Positions 7,081 to 15,941 of a stretch of DNA of 64,000 nt are shown piece after piece. Numbering within the stretch: the first letter of the stretch is position 1; every line of letters begins with the position of its first letter. Source of the DNA: Sphingopyxis sp. H053. Lineage in GTDB: Bacteria; Pseudomonadota; Alphaproteobacteria; Sphingomonadales; Sphingomonadaceae. Under the pieces are notes generated by a model. That model ran no database searches and was not told the DNA's origin. It was given only the letters and a program-made list of their open reading frames with translations. The DNA is taken from contig NZ_LNRU01000002.1 in assembly GCF_001468225.1 (NCBI RefSeq), positions 496,001 through 560,000 on the forward strand, written 5' to 3'. The position numbers and the translations under genes are program-made.

Positions 7081-8415
7081 TCAGCGCCAGGCCGTGATCT
7101 GCCCGTCGTCCGCGAGGACGTACAAAATATTGTTCGCAACCACGGGGGCCTGCGACAGCGGCGATTTGAATTCGGTCGTACCCAGGAGCGAGCCGTCGGT
7201 CGGCGAGAATTCCGACAAGACGCCCTCGCTGTTGACCGCGATCAGACGGCCGCCGGCGAGAATCGGTCCGGTCCAGCGGATCGGATCCTTCTTCTTCTTT
7301 TCGGTTTCGACGCGGAAGCGCGCGAGCTGTTGCAGCCAGCGCACCTTGCCGTTCGCGCGCGCGACGGCCAGCAGTTTGGCGTCGTCGGTCATCGCATAGA
7401 CCCATTCGCCGACGACATAAGGCGTCGAGATGCCGGCGATCGAGATTTCCCAGCTGCGCTGGCCGGTGACGAGTTCATAGCTCGCCATACGGCCACCCTG
7501 CCCGAGCGCGAAGACGCGGCCGCGATCGACGACCGGATCGGCGTCGACGTCGGTGAGCGTCGACACCGACAGCGCCATCGAGGTGCGCGCGAGCGCGTCT
7601 TCCCACAGATCGCGGCCGTTTTCGTAACGATAGGCCTGGACCTCGCCCGACGAGAAGCCGGCGACGATCGTCCCCTGCCCCGCCGCGGGCGAGGCGGCAC
7701 CGAACACGCTGCCCGCCTCTGCCGATGCGGTGGCCTGCCACTGCACCGCACCATCGGCGGCGTTGAGCGCGAAAATCTGGTTGTCCTGGCTGATGACATA
7801 GACACCGCCAAAGGCAATCGTCGGCGCGCCGCGCAGCGGGCCCGCGGGTTTCACCTTCCAGATCACCGATCCGTCGGCGACGTTCAGCGCCGCGACGTCA
7901 CCGACGCCGCTGGTCGCATAAACGACATTGCCGTCGACCCCAGCGCCGCCGCCGAACAGCGACGCCTTGAAATCCTTGCCGGTACTTCCGATCGGCACGC
8001 TCCACAATTTCGCGCCGGTGTCGGCGGCGAAGGCGGTCACCACGGCGTCGGTATCGACGACGAACAGACGGTTGTCGGCGATCACCGGCGAGGCGGCGAT
8101 CCGCTGCTTGTTGGTGCTGCCCGCGATATTGGCTTCCCACAGCTTCGTCCGCGTCGCGGCGAGCGCCGGATGGCCCATCGATTTCGATGCGTTGCCGCCC
8201 GACTGCGCCCAGGCGGCGTTGACCGCCGGTTCGGGCAGCACGACCGCGATCGACGCGGTGGCCGGATCGACCTTGACGCTGTTGTCGTTCGACAGGATCG
8301 AGACGCGGTCACCGACCGTCGGGGTCTTTGGCGGACCGTCGCCCTTCAGCACCCCACATGCCGTCAGCGGCAGCGCGAGCAGCGCCGCATAAATTCCGAA
8401 ACGCGCTTTCCGCAT
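7081..8415 (-). CDS. bamB: Outer membrane assembly lipoprotein BamB-like, PQQ-repeat beta-propeller
   Basis: A 444-residue protein with a lipoprotein signal peptide ending LPLTAC (lipobox near residue 20), then repeated eight-bladed propeller motifs with W/G-rich turns such as GAKLWSVPIG, GSVIWKVKPAGPL, GAVQWQA and GKVRWLQ. BamB is the propeller scaffold of the BAM complex that inserts beta-barrel proteins. It is longer than the E. coli protein (392 residues). The start is 1 bp from the yfgM stop, so the two are coupled. The orthologue name rests on domain content and synteny with yfgM and der. Confidence 0.88.
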   Translation of the reverse strand: MRKARFGIYAALLALPLTACGVLKGDGPPKTPTVGDRVSILSNDNSVKVDPATASIAVVLPEPAVNAAWAQSGGNASKSMGHPALAATRTKLWEANIAGSTNKQRIAASPVIADNRLFVVDTDAVVTAFAADTGAKLWSVPIGSTGKDFKASLFGGGAGVDGNVVYATSGVGDVAALNVADGSVIWKVKPAGPLRGAPTIAFGGVYVISQDNQIFALNAADGAVQWQATASAEAGSVFGAASPAAGQGTIVAGFSSGEVQAYRYENGRDLWEDALARTSMALSVSTLTDVDADPVVDRGRVFALGQGGRMASYELVTGQRSWEISIAGISTPYVVGEWVYAMTDDAKLLAVARANGKVRWLQQLARFRVETEKKKKDPIRWTGPILAGGRLIAVNSEGVLSEFSPTDGSLLGTTEFKSPLSQAPVVANNILYVLADDGQITAWR

Positions 8416-8416
8416 A

Positions 8417-9226
8417 TTAATTGGCTTCCTCAGTCTTTGCGGCTGCAGCGGCCTTTGGCGCGGCATTGCCTTTCTGGTCCCCGGCGGCGGCGGCTTGCGC
8501 CGCGCCCTTGTTTTCGGCTGCGGCGCTTTCGTCCGCCCGGTCCGCGACCGCATCGACGCCGAGCATCCCCGCCATCTGCACCGAGCGCGATTGCAGCGAT
8601 TTGGCCACATTGGGCAGTTTGGCGATGCGGCCATACAGCGCGCCCGCCTGGTCGAACTGGCCCAGCTGGTAATGCGCGGTCGCCGACAGTTCGGCGGCAC
8701 TCGCGAACCAGCTCGACGCCGGATCCTTCGCATCGACCATCGGCTTCATCCGCGCGATCACCACTTCGGGCTTCAGCGTGTCATATTCGAACGCCGTCTG
8801 GCGGATCAGCGCGAGATCGCGCAGCGCCTGGTCGAGCTTCGTATCGGCGGCGACTTTCGCCATCAGGGCGGCGGCCGCCTTCAGATCGCCGGTCTGCGCC
8901 TTGATGTTCGCTTGCTGCATCTGCGCGACCGCGCGATAGGCGGGATCGCCTTCGGCGGCGAGCTTCTGCAGATCGGTCGCCGCGGCGCGCGGCTGGTTGG
9001 TGCCGAGCTTTTCGAACGCCGCGATCAATTCTTCGGCCTGCTCGCCGCGCGCGGCATCCTGCTGGTGGCTCCAGAAGAGATAGCCGCCGAACGCCAGCAG
9101 GGCGGCGATGACGCCGCCGATGATCCAGCGGCCATAGCGCTGCATGATCGTATCGAGCCGGTCCTTGCGGACGGCTTCGTCGACTTCCTGCAACAGCGCG
9201 GCATCATTCGTCGGGCTCAGCGCCAA
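8417..9226 (-). CDS. YfgM-like periplasmic TPR protein, membrane anchored
   Basis: A 269-residue protein with a cytoplasmic N-terminus of about 33 residues, one transmembrane helix (about residues 34-52, IIGGVIAALLAFGGYLFW) and a periplasmic tetratricopeptide-like region (PF09976 type). The last 40 residues are low-complexity Ala/Lys/Glu. YfgM interacts with the Sec translocon and PpiD in E. coli, and adjacency to bamB and der supports the assignment. It is first in its operon; the 114 bp between it and panB should hold the promoter. Confidence 0.85.
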   Translation of the reverse strand: MALSPTNDAALLQEVDEAVRKDRLDTIMQRYGRWIIGGVIAALLAFGGYLFWSHQQDAARGEQAEELIAAFEKLGTNQPRAAATDLQKLAAEGDPAYRAVAQMQQANIKAQTGDLKAAAALMAKVAADTKLDQALRDLALIRQTAFEYDTLKPEVVIARMKPMVDAKDPASSWFASAAELSATAHYQLGQFDQAGALYGRIAKLPNVAKSLQSRSVQMAGMLGVDAVADRADESAAAENKGAAQAAAAGDQKGNAAPKAAAAAKTEEAN

Positions 9227-9340
9227 TCAAACCTCCATAAACTCAATATTGGCCCGGGCCTTCAGCATCGCGCCGGCCGCTTCCTTAGCGACGGCGCCGA
9301 AAAACGCCAAGCGTTTCACTCTGCACGGCTCGCCGGACTC

Positions 9341-10204
9341 TTAACCTGCGTAGGTCTGATCCTCGGTCGGGAATGAACGGGACCTGACTTCGTCGGCATA
9401 GTCCTTGACCGCGCCTTCGACGACGCTCGCCATATTTCCATAGCGCTTGACGAACTTGGGAACGCGTTCGAACATGCCGAGCATGTCGTCGGTGACGAGC
9501 ACCTGGCCATCGCACTCTGCCGAAGCGCCGATACCGATCGTCGGGCAATCGACCTTGTTCGTGATCTCGATCGCGATCGATTCGAGCACGCCTTCGATCA
9601 CGATCGAAAAGGCGCCGGCCTGTGCGACGGCAATCGCGTCTTCGACGATCGAGCGGGCTTCTTCCTCGCTCTTGCCGCGCACGCCATAGCCGCCGAGGAT
9701 GTTCACCGCCTGCGGGGTCAGTCCGACATGACCCATCACCGGAATGCCGCGCTGGGTCAGGAATTCGATCGTCGGGGCCAGCACCTTGCCGCCCTCGACC
9801 TTCACCGCCGCCGCGCCGGTTTCCTTGAGCAGCCGCGCGGCATTGTCGAACGCCTGCTGCGGGCTGCCCTCATAGCTGCCGAACGGCATGTCGACGATTA
9901 CCGCGGCGTGATAGCTGCCGCGCACGACGGCGGCGCCGTGCAGCGCCATCATGTCCATCGTCACCCCGACGGTGTGCGGCAGGCCGTAGATCACCTGCGC
10001 GAGCGAATCGCCGACGAGCAGCATGTCGCAATGCGGGTCGAGCAGCTGCGCCATGCGGACGGTATAGGCCGTGAGCATCACGAGCGGTTCGCCGCCCTTG
10101 CGCTGGCGAATGCGCGGTACGGTGAGGCGTTTCATCGGCTGCGGCGTCGGATTGGCGCGGCTGGTCGATGTGTCGAAGGTGAGCGTTTTCGGGAGCGTGG
10201 ACAT
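9341..10204 (-). CDS. panB: 3-methyl-2-oxobutanoate hydroxymethyltransferase
   Basis: A 287-residue enzyme that transfers a hydroxymethyl group from methylene-THF to ketoisovalerate, the first step of pantothenate synthesis. Family motifs are clear: MLTAYTVRMAQLLD, LLVGDSLAQVIYG (metal-binding Asp), VDMPFGSY, AAAVKVEGG, PVMGHVGLTPQ and GIGASAECDGQVLV. I chose ATG at 10204; the extension to 10447 runs into the divergent promoter. No panC lies beside it. Confidence 0.96.
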   Translation of the reverse strand: MSTLPKTLTFDTSTSRANPTPQPMKRLTVPRIRQRKGGEPLVMLTAYTVRMAQLLDPHCDMLLVGDSLAQVIYGLPHTVGVTMDMMALHGAAVVRGSYHAAVIVDMPFGSYEGSPQQAFDNAARLLKETGAAAVKVEGGKVLAPTIEFLTQRGIPVMGHVGLTPQAVNILGGYGVRGKSEEEARSIVEDAIAVAQAGAFSIVIEGVLESIAIEITNKVDCPTIGIGASAECDGQVLVTDDMLGMFERVPKFVKRYGNMASVVEGAVKDYADEVRSRSFPTEDQTYAG

Positions 10205-10269
10205 GGGGCGGGGGTCTAGCCCCTCGTGGGCCGGAGCGAAAGGTCGAAGAGCAGCAATGGTAATCCTGC

Positions 10270-10297
10270 TTGACTCCATGTTGTATATTTTTAACAT
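10270..10297 (+). promoter_or_regulatory. Promoter with overlapping palindromic operator of the membrane protein/XRE pair
   Basis: TTGACT at 10270-10275 and TAACAT at 10292-10297 (16-bp spacer) form a plausible promoter for the genes starting at 10333. A palindrome with arms ATGTT (10278-10282) and AACAT (10293-10297) covers the spacer and -10. Local AT content is far above the surroundings. The XRE regulator encoded two genes downstream is the likely ligand, by inference. Confidence 0.5.
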
Positions 10298-10332
10298 AAA
10301 GTCAGACAGAACGAACATTGGAGATTCGCAGG

Positions 10333-10752
10333 ATGGCGTTTCGCGAAAAAATCGACTGGCTGAGCTTTGCGGTGATCCTGCTCGGCTTTTCAGCCTATTT
10401 CTGGATTTTCCCTTATGGTGTCGGCGACCGCGAGGGCATGGCGGCACAGGCGGGATTGCTGATCGCGCTGGCGATCATCTTCACGATCGTCATGACGACT
10501 GCGGCGACGCTGTTTGCGGTGATGCGACCCCGGGATGCAAATGCCCCCGCCGACGAGCGCGACCGCAATATCACGCGGCGCGCCAGCGGCTTCGCTTATT
10601 ATGTCCTGATCGCCGGGCTTGCCGGCTGTTTCGCGCTCGCGCACATCACGCGCGACCTGGTGCTGGTGCTCAACGCCGTTCTGGCGGCCGCCGTGGTCGC
10701 CGAACTCGTCCGGCTGGGACTGCAGATCCGTTTCTATCGGACCGGCGCATGA
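10333..10752 (+). CDS. Small four-helix membrane protein, uncharacterised
   Basis: A 139-residue protein with four predicted transmembrane helices (about residues 8-26, 38-60, 84-103 and 106-127) and a polar loop containing DERDRNITRRASGFAYY. It resembles the small DUF2178-type membrane proteins that commonly sit before a short XRE regulator. ATG at 10333 has GGAG at 10320-10323. The XRE gene starts 39 bp after its stop, so they are probably one transcript. Function unknown. Confidence 0.75.
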   Translation: MAFREKIDWLSFAVILLGFSAYFWIFPYGVGDREGMAAQAGLLIALAIIFTIVMTTAATLFAVMRPRDANAPADERDRNITRRASGFAYYVLIAGLAGCFALAHITRDLVLVLNAVLAAAVVAELVRLGLQIRFYRTGA

Positions 10753-10791
10753 GGATTGGCAACGCTCGGACAGCCCATCGTCGAGGCCCGC

Positions 10792-11013
10792 ATGGCTAGG
10801 CCGCCTTTCACCAACGACATTCGCACGCTCCGCTTCCTCGCCGACGAAATGACGCAGGGCGAGCTTGGCGACCGTGTCGGCGTGACCCGGCAGACGATCG
10901 CGGCGATTGAGCAGGGCAAATATTCGCCGTCGCTCGAGGTCGCGTTCCGGATCGCGCACGTCTTCGACAAGCCGCTCGAGGTCGTATTCCAGTGGGATGA
11001 CGCCAGCGATTGA
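10792..11013 (+). CDS. Short XRE-family transcriptional regulator
   Basis: A 73-residue protein that is almost entirely one helix-turn-helix domain: LRFLADEMTQGELGDRVGVTRQTIAAIEQGKYSPSLEVAFRIAHVF, then a short acidic tail. This matches the YgzD-like small XRE family paired with membrane proteins. ATG at 10792 has GAGG at 10783-10786; TTG at 10756 is a less likely start. It probably autoregulates the operon through the palindrome at 10278-10297. Confidence 0.85.
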   Translation: MARPPFTNDIRTLRFLADEMTQGELGDRVGVTRQTIAAIEQGKYSPSLEVAFRIAHVFDKPLEVVFQWDDASD

Positions 11014-11072
11014 GACAGCGCGGCCGCGCGGGCCCGGACCGATGCCCCTCCCCGGTGGTGTCGGGCCGGGCC

Positions 11073-12002
11073 TTAGGCCGCGCTGAGCGCCGCGAGCTGC
11101 TCGTCGCTGAGGCGGAGGTCGAGGCTGCCCATCAGCTCGTCCAGCTGCTCCACCGACGTCGCGCTGGCGATCGGCGCGGTCACGCCCGGTTGCGCGGCAA
11201 CCCATGCGAGGGCGATCTGCGACAGGGTGGCGCCCGTTTCCGCCGCGATGCGGTCCATCGCGGCCAGCACCGCCGGCCCCTTGCCGCCCAGATAGGGTTT
11301 GACGCGCGCGCCCCGCGGACTTTTGCCAAGGTCGTCGGCACTGCGATATTTGCCCGACAAATAGCCCGAGGCGAGGCTGAAATAGGTGACGACCCCCAGC
11401 CCCTCGTCGATGCAAAGTTGTTGCAGCGCGCCTTCATATTGGTCGCGGTCGAGCAGGTTGAGTTCGGGCTGCATCGCGGTGAAGCGCGGCAGACCCCTTT
11501 CGTCCGCCACCCGCAGCGCCTCGGCCAAACGGTCGGCCGAATAGTTCGACGCCCCGATCGCGCGCACGATGCCGGCGTCGACCAGCTCGGCAAAGGCGCC
11601 GAGCACTTCGTCGAGCGGCACGTCGGGATCGTCCTTGTGCGCGAAATAGAGGTCGATGACGTCGGTGCCGAGCCGGTCGAGCGAATCTTGCACGGCCTCG
11701 CGAATGCGGTCGGGCTTCAGCCCGCCGGGCATCATCCCGACCTTGGTCGCGATCAGCACGCTGTCCCGCGCGCCGCTTTCTTTCAGCCACGCGCCCATCA
11801 TGCTTTCGGATTCGCCGCCCTTGTGGCCGGGAACCCACGCCGAATAGACGTCGGCGGTGTCGATCATCCCGCCACCAAGCAGGGCGAAGCGGTCGAGAAC
11901 GGCAAAACTCGCATCGCGCCCCGCGGTCATGCCAAAGACATTGCCGCCGAGGACGAAGGGCCGGATCGACAGGCCGCTCTGGTCCAAGGCTCTTTCGGTC
12001 AT
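11073..12002 (-). CDS. Aldo/keto reductase
   Basis: A 309-residue TIM-barrel oxidoreductase of the YajO/AKR11-like group. Visible motifs are FVLGGNVFGMTAG, GGGMIDTADVYSAWVPGHKGGESESMMG (catalytic Asp and Tyr), LIATKVGMM (catalytic Lys), DVIDLYFAHKDDP, and RAIGASNYSADRLAEA. It should reduce aldehydes or ketones with NADPH; the substrate is unknown. The start overlaps the stop of the glycerophosphodiesterase gene by 4 bp, making it the third gene of an arsC-like/glpQ/AKR operon. Confidence 0.9.
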   Translation of the reverse strand: MTERALDQSGLSIRPFVLGGNVFGMTAGRDASFAVLDRFALLGGGMIDTADVYSAWVPGHKGGESESMMGAWLKESGARDSVLIATKVGMMPGGLKPDRIREAVQDSLDRLGTDVIDLYFAHKDDPDVPLDEVLGAFAELVDAGIVRAIGASNYSADRLAEALRVADERGLPRFTAMQPELNLLDRDQYEGALQQLCIDEGLGVVTYFSLASGYLSGKYRSADDLGKSPRGARVKPYLGGKGPAVLAAMDRIAAETGATLSQIALAWVAAQPGVTAPIASATSVEQLDELMGSLDLRLSDEQLAALSAA

Positions 12003-13075
12003 TGTCCGCTTTCCTTCCTTACCGTCGCCACCGCTTCGCGCGGATTGTCGCTGAACAGGCCATCGATACCGGTCTTCAGATAAGCGGCGATTTCACCCGC
12101 GAGATCGCCATGTCCGGCCGGATTGACCCCGCCCTTGTCGTCCAGCGGCAGGAAATAATTTTCGCGGCGGAACGTCCACGGATGGACCTTGAGCCCCGCG
12201 GCATGCGCATCGCGCACGAGGTCGGTGGGTTTGCCGAGCCGGCCGAGCGCGCCGCGCGGGATCACCATCGCCTTGTTGGGGCCGATGCCGTCGGCATAAG
12301 CGGCGATCATTTTCAGCCCCGCGGGCGACGTCATGGCGGCATAGCTGGTGCCCGGCCGGTCGGCGGGTCCGCCCTCGCCATCCATCAGCTGGATCAGCGG
12401 CAGGTCGCTCCTGGCGCGCAGGTCCATCAGATTGCCGACCTCGAAGCTCTGGGTGAACACCGGCGCGGTGCGGCCGCGATAACCGAAGCGATCGAGCACC
12501 GCGAGCAACGGCGCCTCGTGCGGCAGGCCGATCGACACGAAATAGCTCGGGTGCTTGGTTTCGGGATAGACGCCGACAGGCTTCTTCCGGTCCTTGTTGA
12601 CCTCGGCGAGCAGGGTCAGAATTTCCTCGAAGGTCGGGATTTCGAACTGCCCGTCATATTCGGTGCTGCGCAGCTTCGGCAGCCGCTCGCGCGCGCGCAG
12701 CGTCTTGAGTTCGGCCAGTGTGAAATCTTCGGTGAACCAGCCGGTGACATCCTGCCCGTCGATTGTCTTCGTCGCCTTGCGAGCAGCAAATTCGGGATGT
12801 GCGGCGACGTCGGTCGTTTCCGAAATCTCATTCTCATGCCGCGCGATAAGCACGCCGTCCTTGGTGAGCACGAGATCGGGCTCGATATAATCGGCACCAA
12901 GGTCGATCGCGAGCTTGTAACCCGCCAGCGTATGTTCGGGGCGTTCGCCCGACGCGCCGCGATGGGCGATCACGATCGGCGGCTGGCCATCGAGCGTCGG
13001 CTGCGCGGTCACGGCATCAGCCCCGCAACCGGCGAGCAGCATGAAGGCCAGCAGCGCCGCGAGCGACCGGATCAT
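11999..13075 (-). CDS. glpQ: Glycerophosphodiester phosphodiesterase, lipoprotein
   Basis: A 358-residue GlpQ-type enzyme that hydrolyses glycerophosphodiesters to glycerol-3-phosphate and alcohol. The N-terminus is a lipoprotein signal with lipobox LLAGC at about residue 17, so it is likely anchored in the outer membrane facing the periplasm. Catalytic motifs are clear: IAHRGASGERPEHT and DYIEPDLVLTKDG. The length and the KTIDGQDVTGWFTEDFTLAELKTLRARERLP segment match periplasmic GlpQ rather than cytosolic UgpQ. Overlaps of 4 bp on both sides show translational coupling. Confidence 0.93.
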   Translation of the reverse strand: MIRSLAALLAFMLLAGCGADAVTAQPTLDGQPPIVIAHRGASGERPEHTLAGYKLAIDLGADYIEPDLVLTKDGVLIARHENEISETTDVAAHPEFAARKATKTIDGQDVTGWFTEDFTLAELKTLRARERLPKLRSTEYDGQFEIPTFEEILTLLAEVNKDRKKPVGVYPETKHPSYFVSIGLPHEAPLLAVLDRFGYRGRTAPVFTQSFEVGNLMDLRARSDLPLIQLMDGEGGPADRPGTSYAAMTSPAGLKMIAAYADGIGPNKAMVIPRGALGRLGKPTDLVRDAHAAGLKVHPWTFRRENYFLPLDDKGGVNPAGHGDLAGEIAAYLKTGIDGLFSDNPREAVATVRKESGQ

Positions 13076-13422
13076 GCCGCAAAACGCGCCTGCCAGTCAT
13101 CGGCCGAAAAGCCGACGCTGATATCGCCCGCGGCCTCGACCACCGGGCGGCGGATCATCGCCGGCTGGTCGAGCATCAAAGCCTTTGCAGCGGCGGCATC
13201 GAGCCCTTCCTTTTGCGCGTCGGGCAGCTTGCGAAAGGTCGTCCCGGCCTTGTTGAGCAATTTTTCCCAACCGAGCGCGTCGATCCAGTCCTGCAGCCGC
13301 GCGGCGTCGAGCCCATCCTTGCGCACGTCGTGAAAGCGATAGGCAACGCCCTGCTCGTCGAGCCAGCGCCGCGCCTTCTTCACCGTGTCGCAGTTCGAAA
13401 TGCCATAGAGAATCATCGTCAT
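13072..13422 (-). CDS. ArsC/Spx-family (YffB-like) reductase
   Basis: A 116-residue thioredoxin-fold protein with ILYGISNCDTVKKARRWLDEQGVAYRFHDVRKDG, one active cysteine (C in SNCDT) and the C-terminal RRPVVEAAG segment of the ArsC family. The single-cysteine form matches YffB-like proteins, which use glutathione and are not proven arsenate reductases. First gene of the operon with glpQ and the aldo/keto reductase; the stop overlaps the glpQ start by 4 bp. A second in-frame ATG lies at 13416. Confidence 0.87.
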   Translation of the reverse strand: MTMILYGISNCDTVKKARRWLDEQGVAYRFHDVRKDGLDAARLQDWIDALGWEKLLNKAGTTFRKLPDAQKEGLDAAAAKALMLDQPAMIRRPVVEAAGDISVGFSADDWQARFAA

Positions 13423-13477
13423 GGACCGAGGACTTAGCAGGCGCCGGTTGCAGTTTCGAGGCCGGGAAGCGCCGTGC

Positions 13478-14152
13478 TCAAGAAATTGTCGACCGCTCGG
13501 CGATGCGCGTGTTCGCGCTCGCCAGCTTGCCGCGAAGGGCGCGCGCAAAACCCTCGTGGAGCGCGCCCGCGATCCCGGGATTGGCCGCCAGATAGGCGCG
13601 CAGCGCCGCGGCCGGGACAAACCACAGCCGGGCGTTGCTGCCGAGCGTCACCGTCCCGGTCGCATGCGCGCCATCGAGCACCGTCGCCTCACCGATCAGC
13701 GCGCCGTCCGAGAGCCTCCCGATCTCGGCGCCGTCGCGCAGGATCGCAACTTGTCCCTCGGCCAGATAGAAGAGGCTGGGTGCCGCCTGATTCTCGCGGA
13801 TCAGCACCTCGCCGCGCTTTGCCGAAATCCAGTGCCCCTGATCGATCAGATCGCGCGCGGCCGCGGTGCCCAGGCCGGAAAAATGCTGGCGCCGCAATTC
13901 CTCTTCTTCAGGCGAAAACAACACCTTCGTGCCGCGCAGCCACAGCCGCGCCAAAATGCCGATGTTGACGACGAGGATTGCGAGCACGAGCAGGCTGGAA
14001 CCGACGTCGGGCCCGCGAAACAAGGCCAAGGGCAAAGCCACCAACGCCGCCGCGGCAAGGCCGATGCGGACATAGTCGATCCGCACGACAAAACTTGTCG
14101 CCAACAGGAGCAGCAGCGCCCCATAGAGGAACCATGCGGAATCGAAACTCAT
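13478..14152 (-). CDS. Membrane protein with C-terminal cyclic-nucleotide-binding-like domain
   Basis: A 224-residue protein. The first 85 residues hold three hydrophobic helices, followed by a cytoplasmic domain with GEVLIRENQAAPSLFYLAEGQVAILRDGAEIGRLSDGALIGEATVLDGAHATGTVTLG. That pattern is a CRP-like or Popeye-like cNMP-binding beta-roll, but the RxA-type phosphate-binding arginine of canonical cNMP sites is not evident. There is no DNA-binding domain. The layout of three helices followed by a cNMP-like domain resembles Popeye proteins. Start ATG at 14152. Role unknown. Confidence 0.75.
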   Translation of the reverse strand: MSFDSAWFLYGALLLLLATSFVVRIDYVRIGLAAAALVALPLALFRGPDVGSSLLVLAILVVNIGILARLWLRGTKVLFSPEEEELRRQHFSGLGTAAARDLIDQGHWISAKRGEVLIRENQAAPSLFYLAEGQVAILRDGAEIGRLSDGALIGEATVLDGAHATGTVTLGSNARLWFVPAAALRAYLAANPGIAGALHEGFARALRGKLASANTRIAERSTIS

Positions 14153-14410
14153 AGCCAATCGCTTCGCATCGAGACCCAGGCCCGGGTCACGGGTGTATAA
14201 CGTTGTCGATAGCCAAAAGCCTTGGTCGCGCGAGGCTAATCGCATTTCCGCAGCGTGTAATAAACTACCAGTTTTGGTCTCTCAAGAAAAGCATAGGTGC
14301 GCAGATGTCACGATAATGCTAATTTTCGGGTTTGATCGTGCCGGAAACATTGCTTCCGCGCGGCATAGGCGCCATGTGGCGCTCGATTCGAACGCGAAAA
14401 GATTAGGCAG

Positions 14411-15784
14411 ATGACAAAAAACTGGCAACCGCATAGCTGGCGCTCGCACGAAGCCCGCCAGCTTCCCACCTATCGCGACGCCGATGCGCTGGCGGCCGCC
14501 GAGCGCGAGCTCAGCAATTATCCGCCGCTGGTGTTTGCCGGCGAAGCGCGCGACCTGACCGCCGATCTCGGCCGCGTCGCGGAGGGCAAGGCGTTCCTGC
14601 TGCAGGGCGGCGACTGCGCCGAAAGCTTTGCCGAATTCCATCCGAACAACATCCGCGACACTTTCCGCGTGCTGCTCCAGATGGCGGTCGTGCTGACCTT
14701 CGCGTCGAAGATGCCCGTCGTAAAGCTCGGCCGGATGGCGGGCCAGTTCGCCAAGCCGCGTTCGGCCGACATGGAAGACATCGATGGCGTCGAACTGCCA
14801 AGCTATCGCGGCGACATCATCAACGACATCGCGTTCGAGGAAGCGGGCCGCGAGCCCGATCCGCAGCGCATGGTCAAGGCGTATAACCAGTCGGCGGCGA
14901 CGCTGAACCTGCTGCGCGCCTTCGCGAACGGCGGTTATGCGAACCTGCACCAGGTCAACGCGTGGACGCATGATTTCATGGACCGCAGCCCGTGGGCGAA
15001 GAAATATCAGGAAACCGCGGCGCGGATTTCCGAAGCGCTCGCCTTCATGGAAGCATGCGGCGTGACCCCCGAAACGGTGCCGCAGATCAAGGGCACCAGC
15101 TTCTACACCAGCCACGAGGCGCTGCTGCTCCCCTATGAGCAGGCGCTGACGCGGCAGGACAGCCTGACCGGCGGCTGGTACGACACCTCGGGCCACTTCC
15201 TGTGGGTCGGCGACCGCACCCGCTTCGAGGGCTCGGCGCACATCGAATATCTGCGCGGGATCGGCAATCCGGTCGGCATGAAGTGCGGCCCCAGCCTCGA
15301 GCCCGATGTGCTGCTGCGCCTGCTCGACACGCTCAACCCGAACCATGTCGCGGGCCGCATGACGCTGATCACGCGTTACGGCCACGACAAGATCGAAGCG
15401 CACCTGCCGAAGCTGGTGCGCGCGGTGAAGGAATCGGGACACCCCGTCGTCTGGTCGTGCGACCCGATGCACGGCAATGTCATCAAGACGCCCAATGGCT
15501 ACAAGACGCGCCCGTTCGAACGCATCCTCGCCGAAGTGCGCGGCTTCTTCGCCGTGCACCGCGCCGAGGGCACGCATGGCGGCGGCATCCACATCGAAAT
15601 GACCGGCCAGAATGTCACCGAATGCACCGGCGGCGCGATGGACGTGACCCAGATGGATCTCGCCGACCGCTACCACACGCATTGTGATCCGCGGCTCAAC
15701 GCGGGGCAGAGCCTCGAACTCGCGTTCCTGCTCGCCGAAATGCTCAATCAGGAAATGGCCGACCGCGCCAAGCAGGCGGCCTGA
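14411..15784 (+). CDS. aroG: Class II 3-deoxy-7-phosphoheptulonate (DAHP) synthase
   Basis: A 457-residue type II (plant/Mycobacterium-like) DAHP synthase, the entry enzyme of the shikimate pathway. Recognisable segments are [87 protein letters not shown] and [18 protein letters not shown], with metal ligands within these blocks. ATG at 14411 follows a weak AGG. The 258-bp gap upstream, between divergent genes, should contain its promoter; I could not identify one convincingly. Confidence 0.96.
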   Translation: MTKNWQPHSWRSHEARQLPTYRDADALAAAERELSNYPPLVFAGEARDLTADLGRVAEGKAFLLQGGDCAESFAEFHPNNIRDTFRVLLQMAVVLTFASKMPVVKLGRMAGQFAKPRSADMEDIDGVELPSYRGDIINDIAFEEAGREPDPQRMVKAYNQSAATLNLLRAFANGGYANLHQVNAWTHDFMDRSPWAKKYQETAARISEALAFMEACGVTPETVPQIKGTSFYTSHEALLLPYEQALTRQDSLTGGWYDTSGHFLWVGDRTRFEGSAHIEYLRGIGNPVGMKCGPSLEPDVLLRLLDTLNPNHVAGRMTLITRYGHDKIEAHLPKLVRAVKESGHPVVWSCDPMHGNVIKTPNGYKTRPFERILAEVRGFFAVHRAEGTHGGGIHIEMTGQNVTECTGGAMDVTQMDLADRYHTHCDPRLNAGQSLELAFLLAEMLNQEMADRAKQAA

Positions 15785-15791
15785 TCATTAG

Positions 15792-15928
15792 CGTCGCCCC
15801 CGCGAAAGCGGGGGCCGCTGGCAGCCTTGCGCTACGCCGATAGCGCCAGTTAAGGGTTGGACATGCCCCGCATGTCCAAGGATTGTCCGGGGGACAATCC
15901 GACCCTTCACTCCTTCGCGGGGGCGACG
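15792..15928. repeat. Nested palindromic repeat element between convergent genes
   Basis: Outer sphingomonad-type arms begin CGTCGCCCCCGCG (15792) and end CGCGGGGGCGACG (15928). Inside sit two adjacent near-perfect hairpins: TTGGACATGC/GCATGTCCAA (15857-15879, 3-nt loop) and GGATTGTCC/GGACAATCC (15880-15900, 3-nt loop). Both are enclosed by AAGGG (15852-15856) and CCCTT (15903-15907). The element fills the gap between the convergent DAHP synthase and M28 genes and may also terminate both. Confidence 0.7.
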
Positions 15929-15941
15929 TCTATTCTTTCTA

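Noticed and set aside
6868..8904. A 678-codon open frame on the plus strand opposite bamB
   Set aside because: The sense strand encodes der, bamB and yfgM with clear motifs; the antisense product is low in hydrophobic structure and has no domain.
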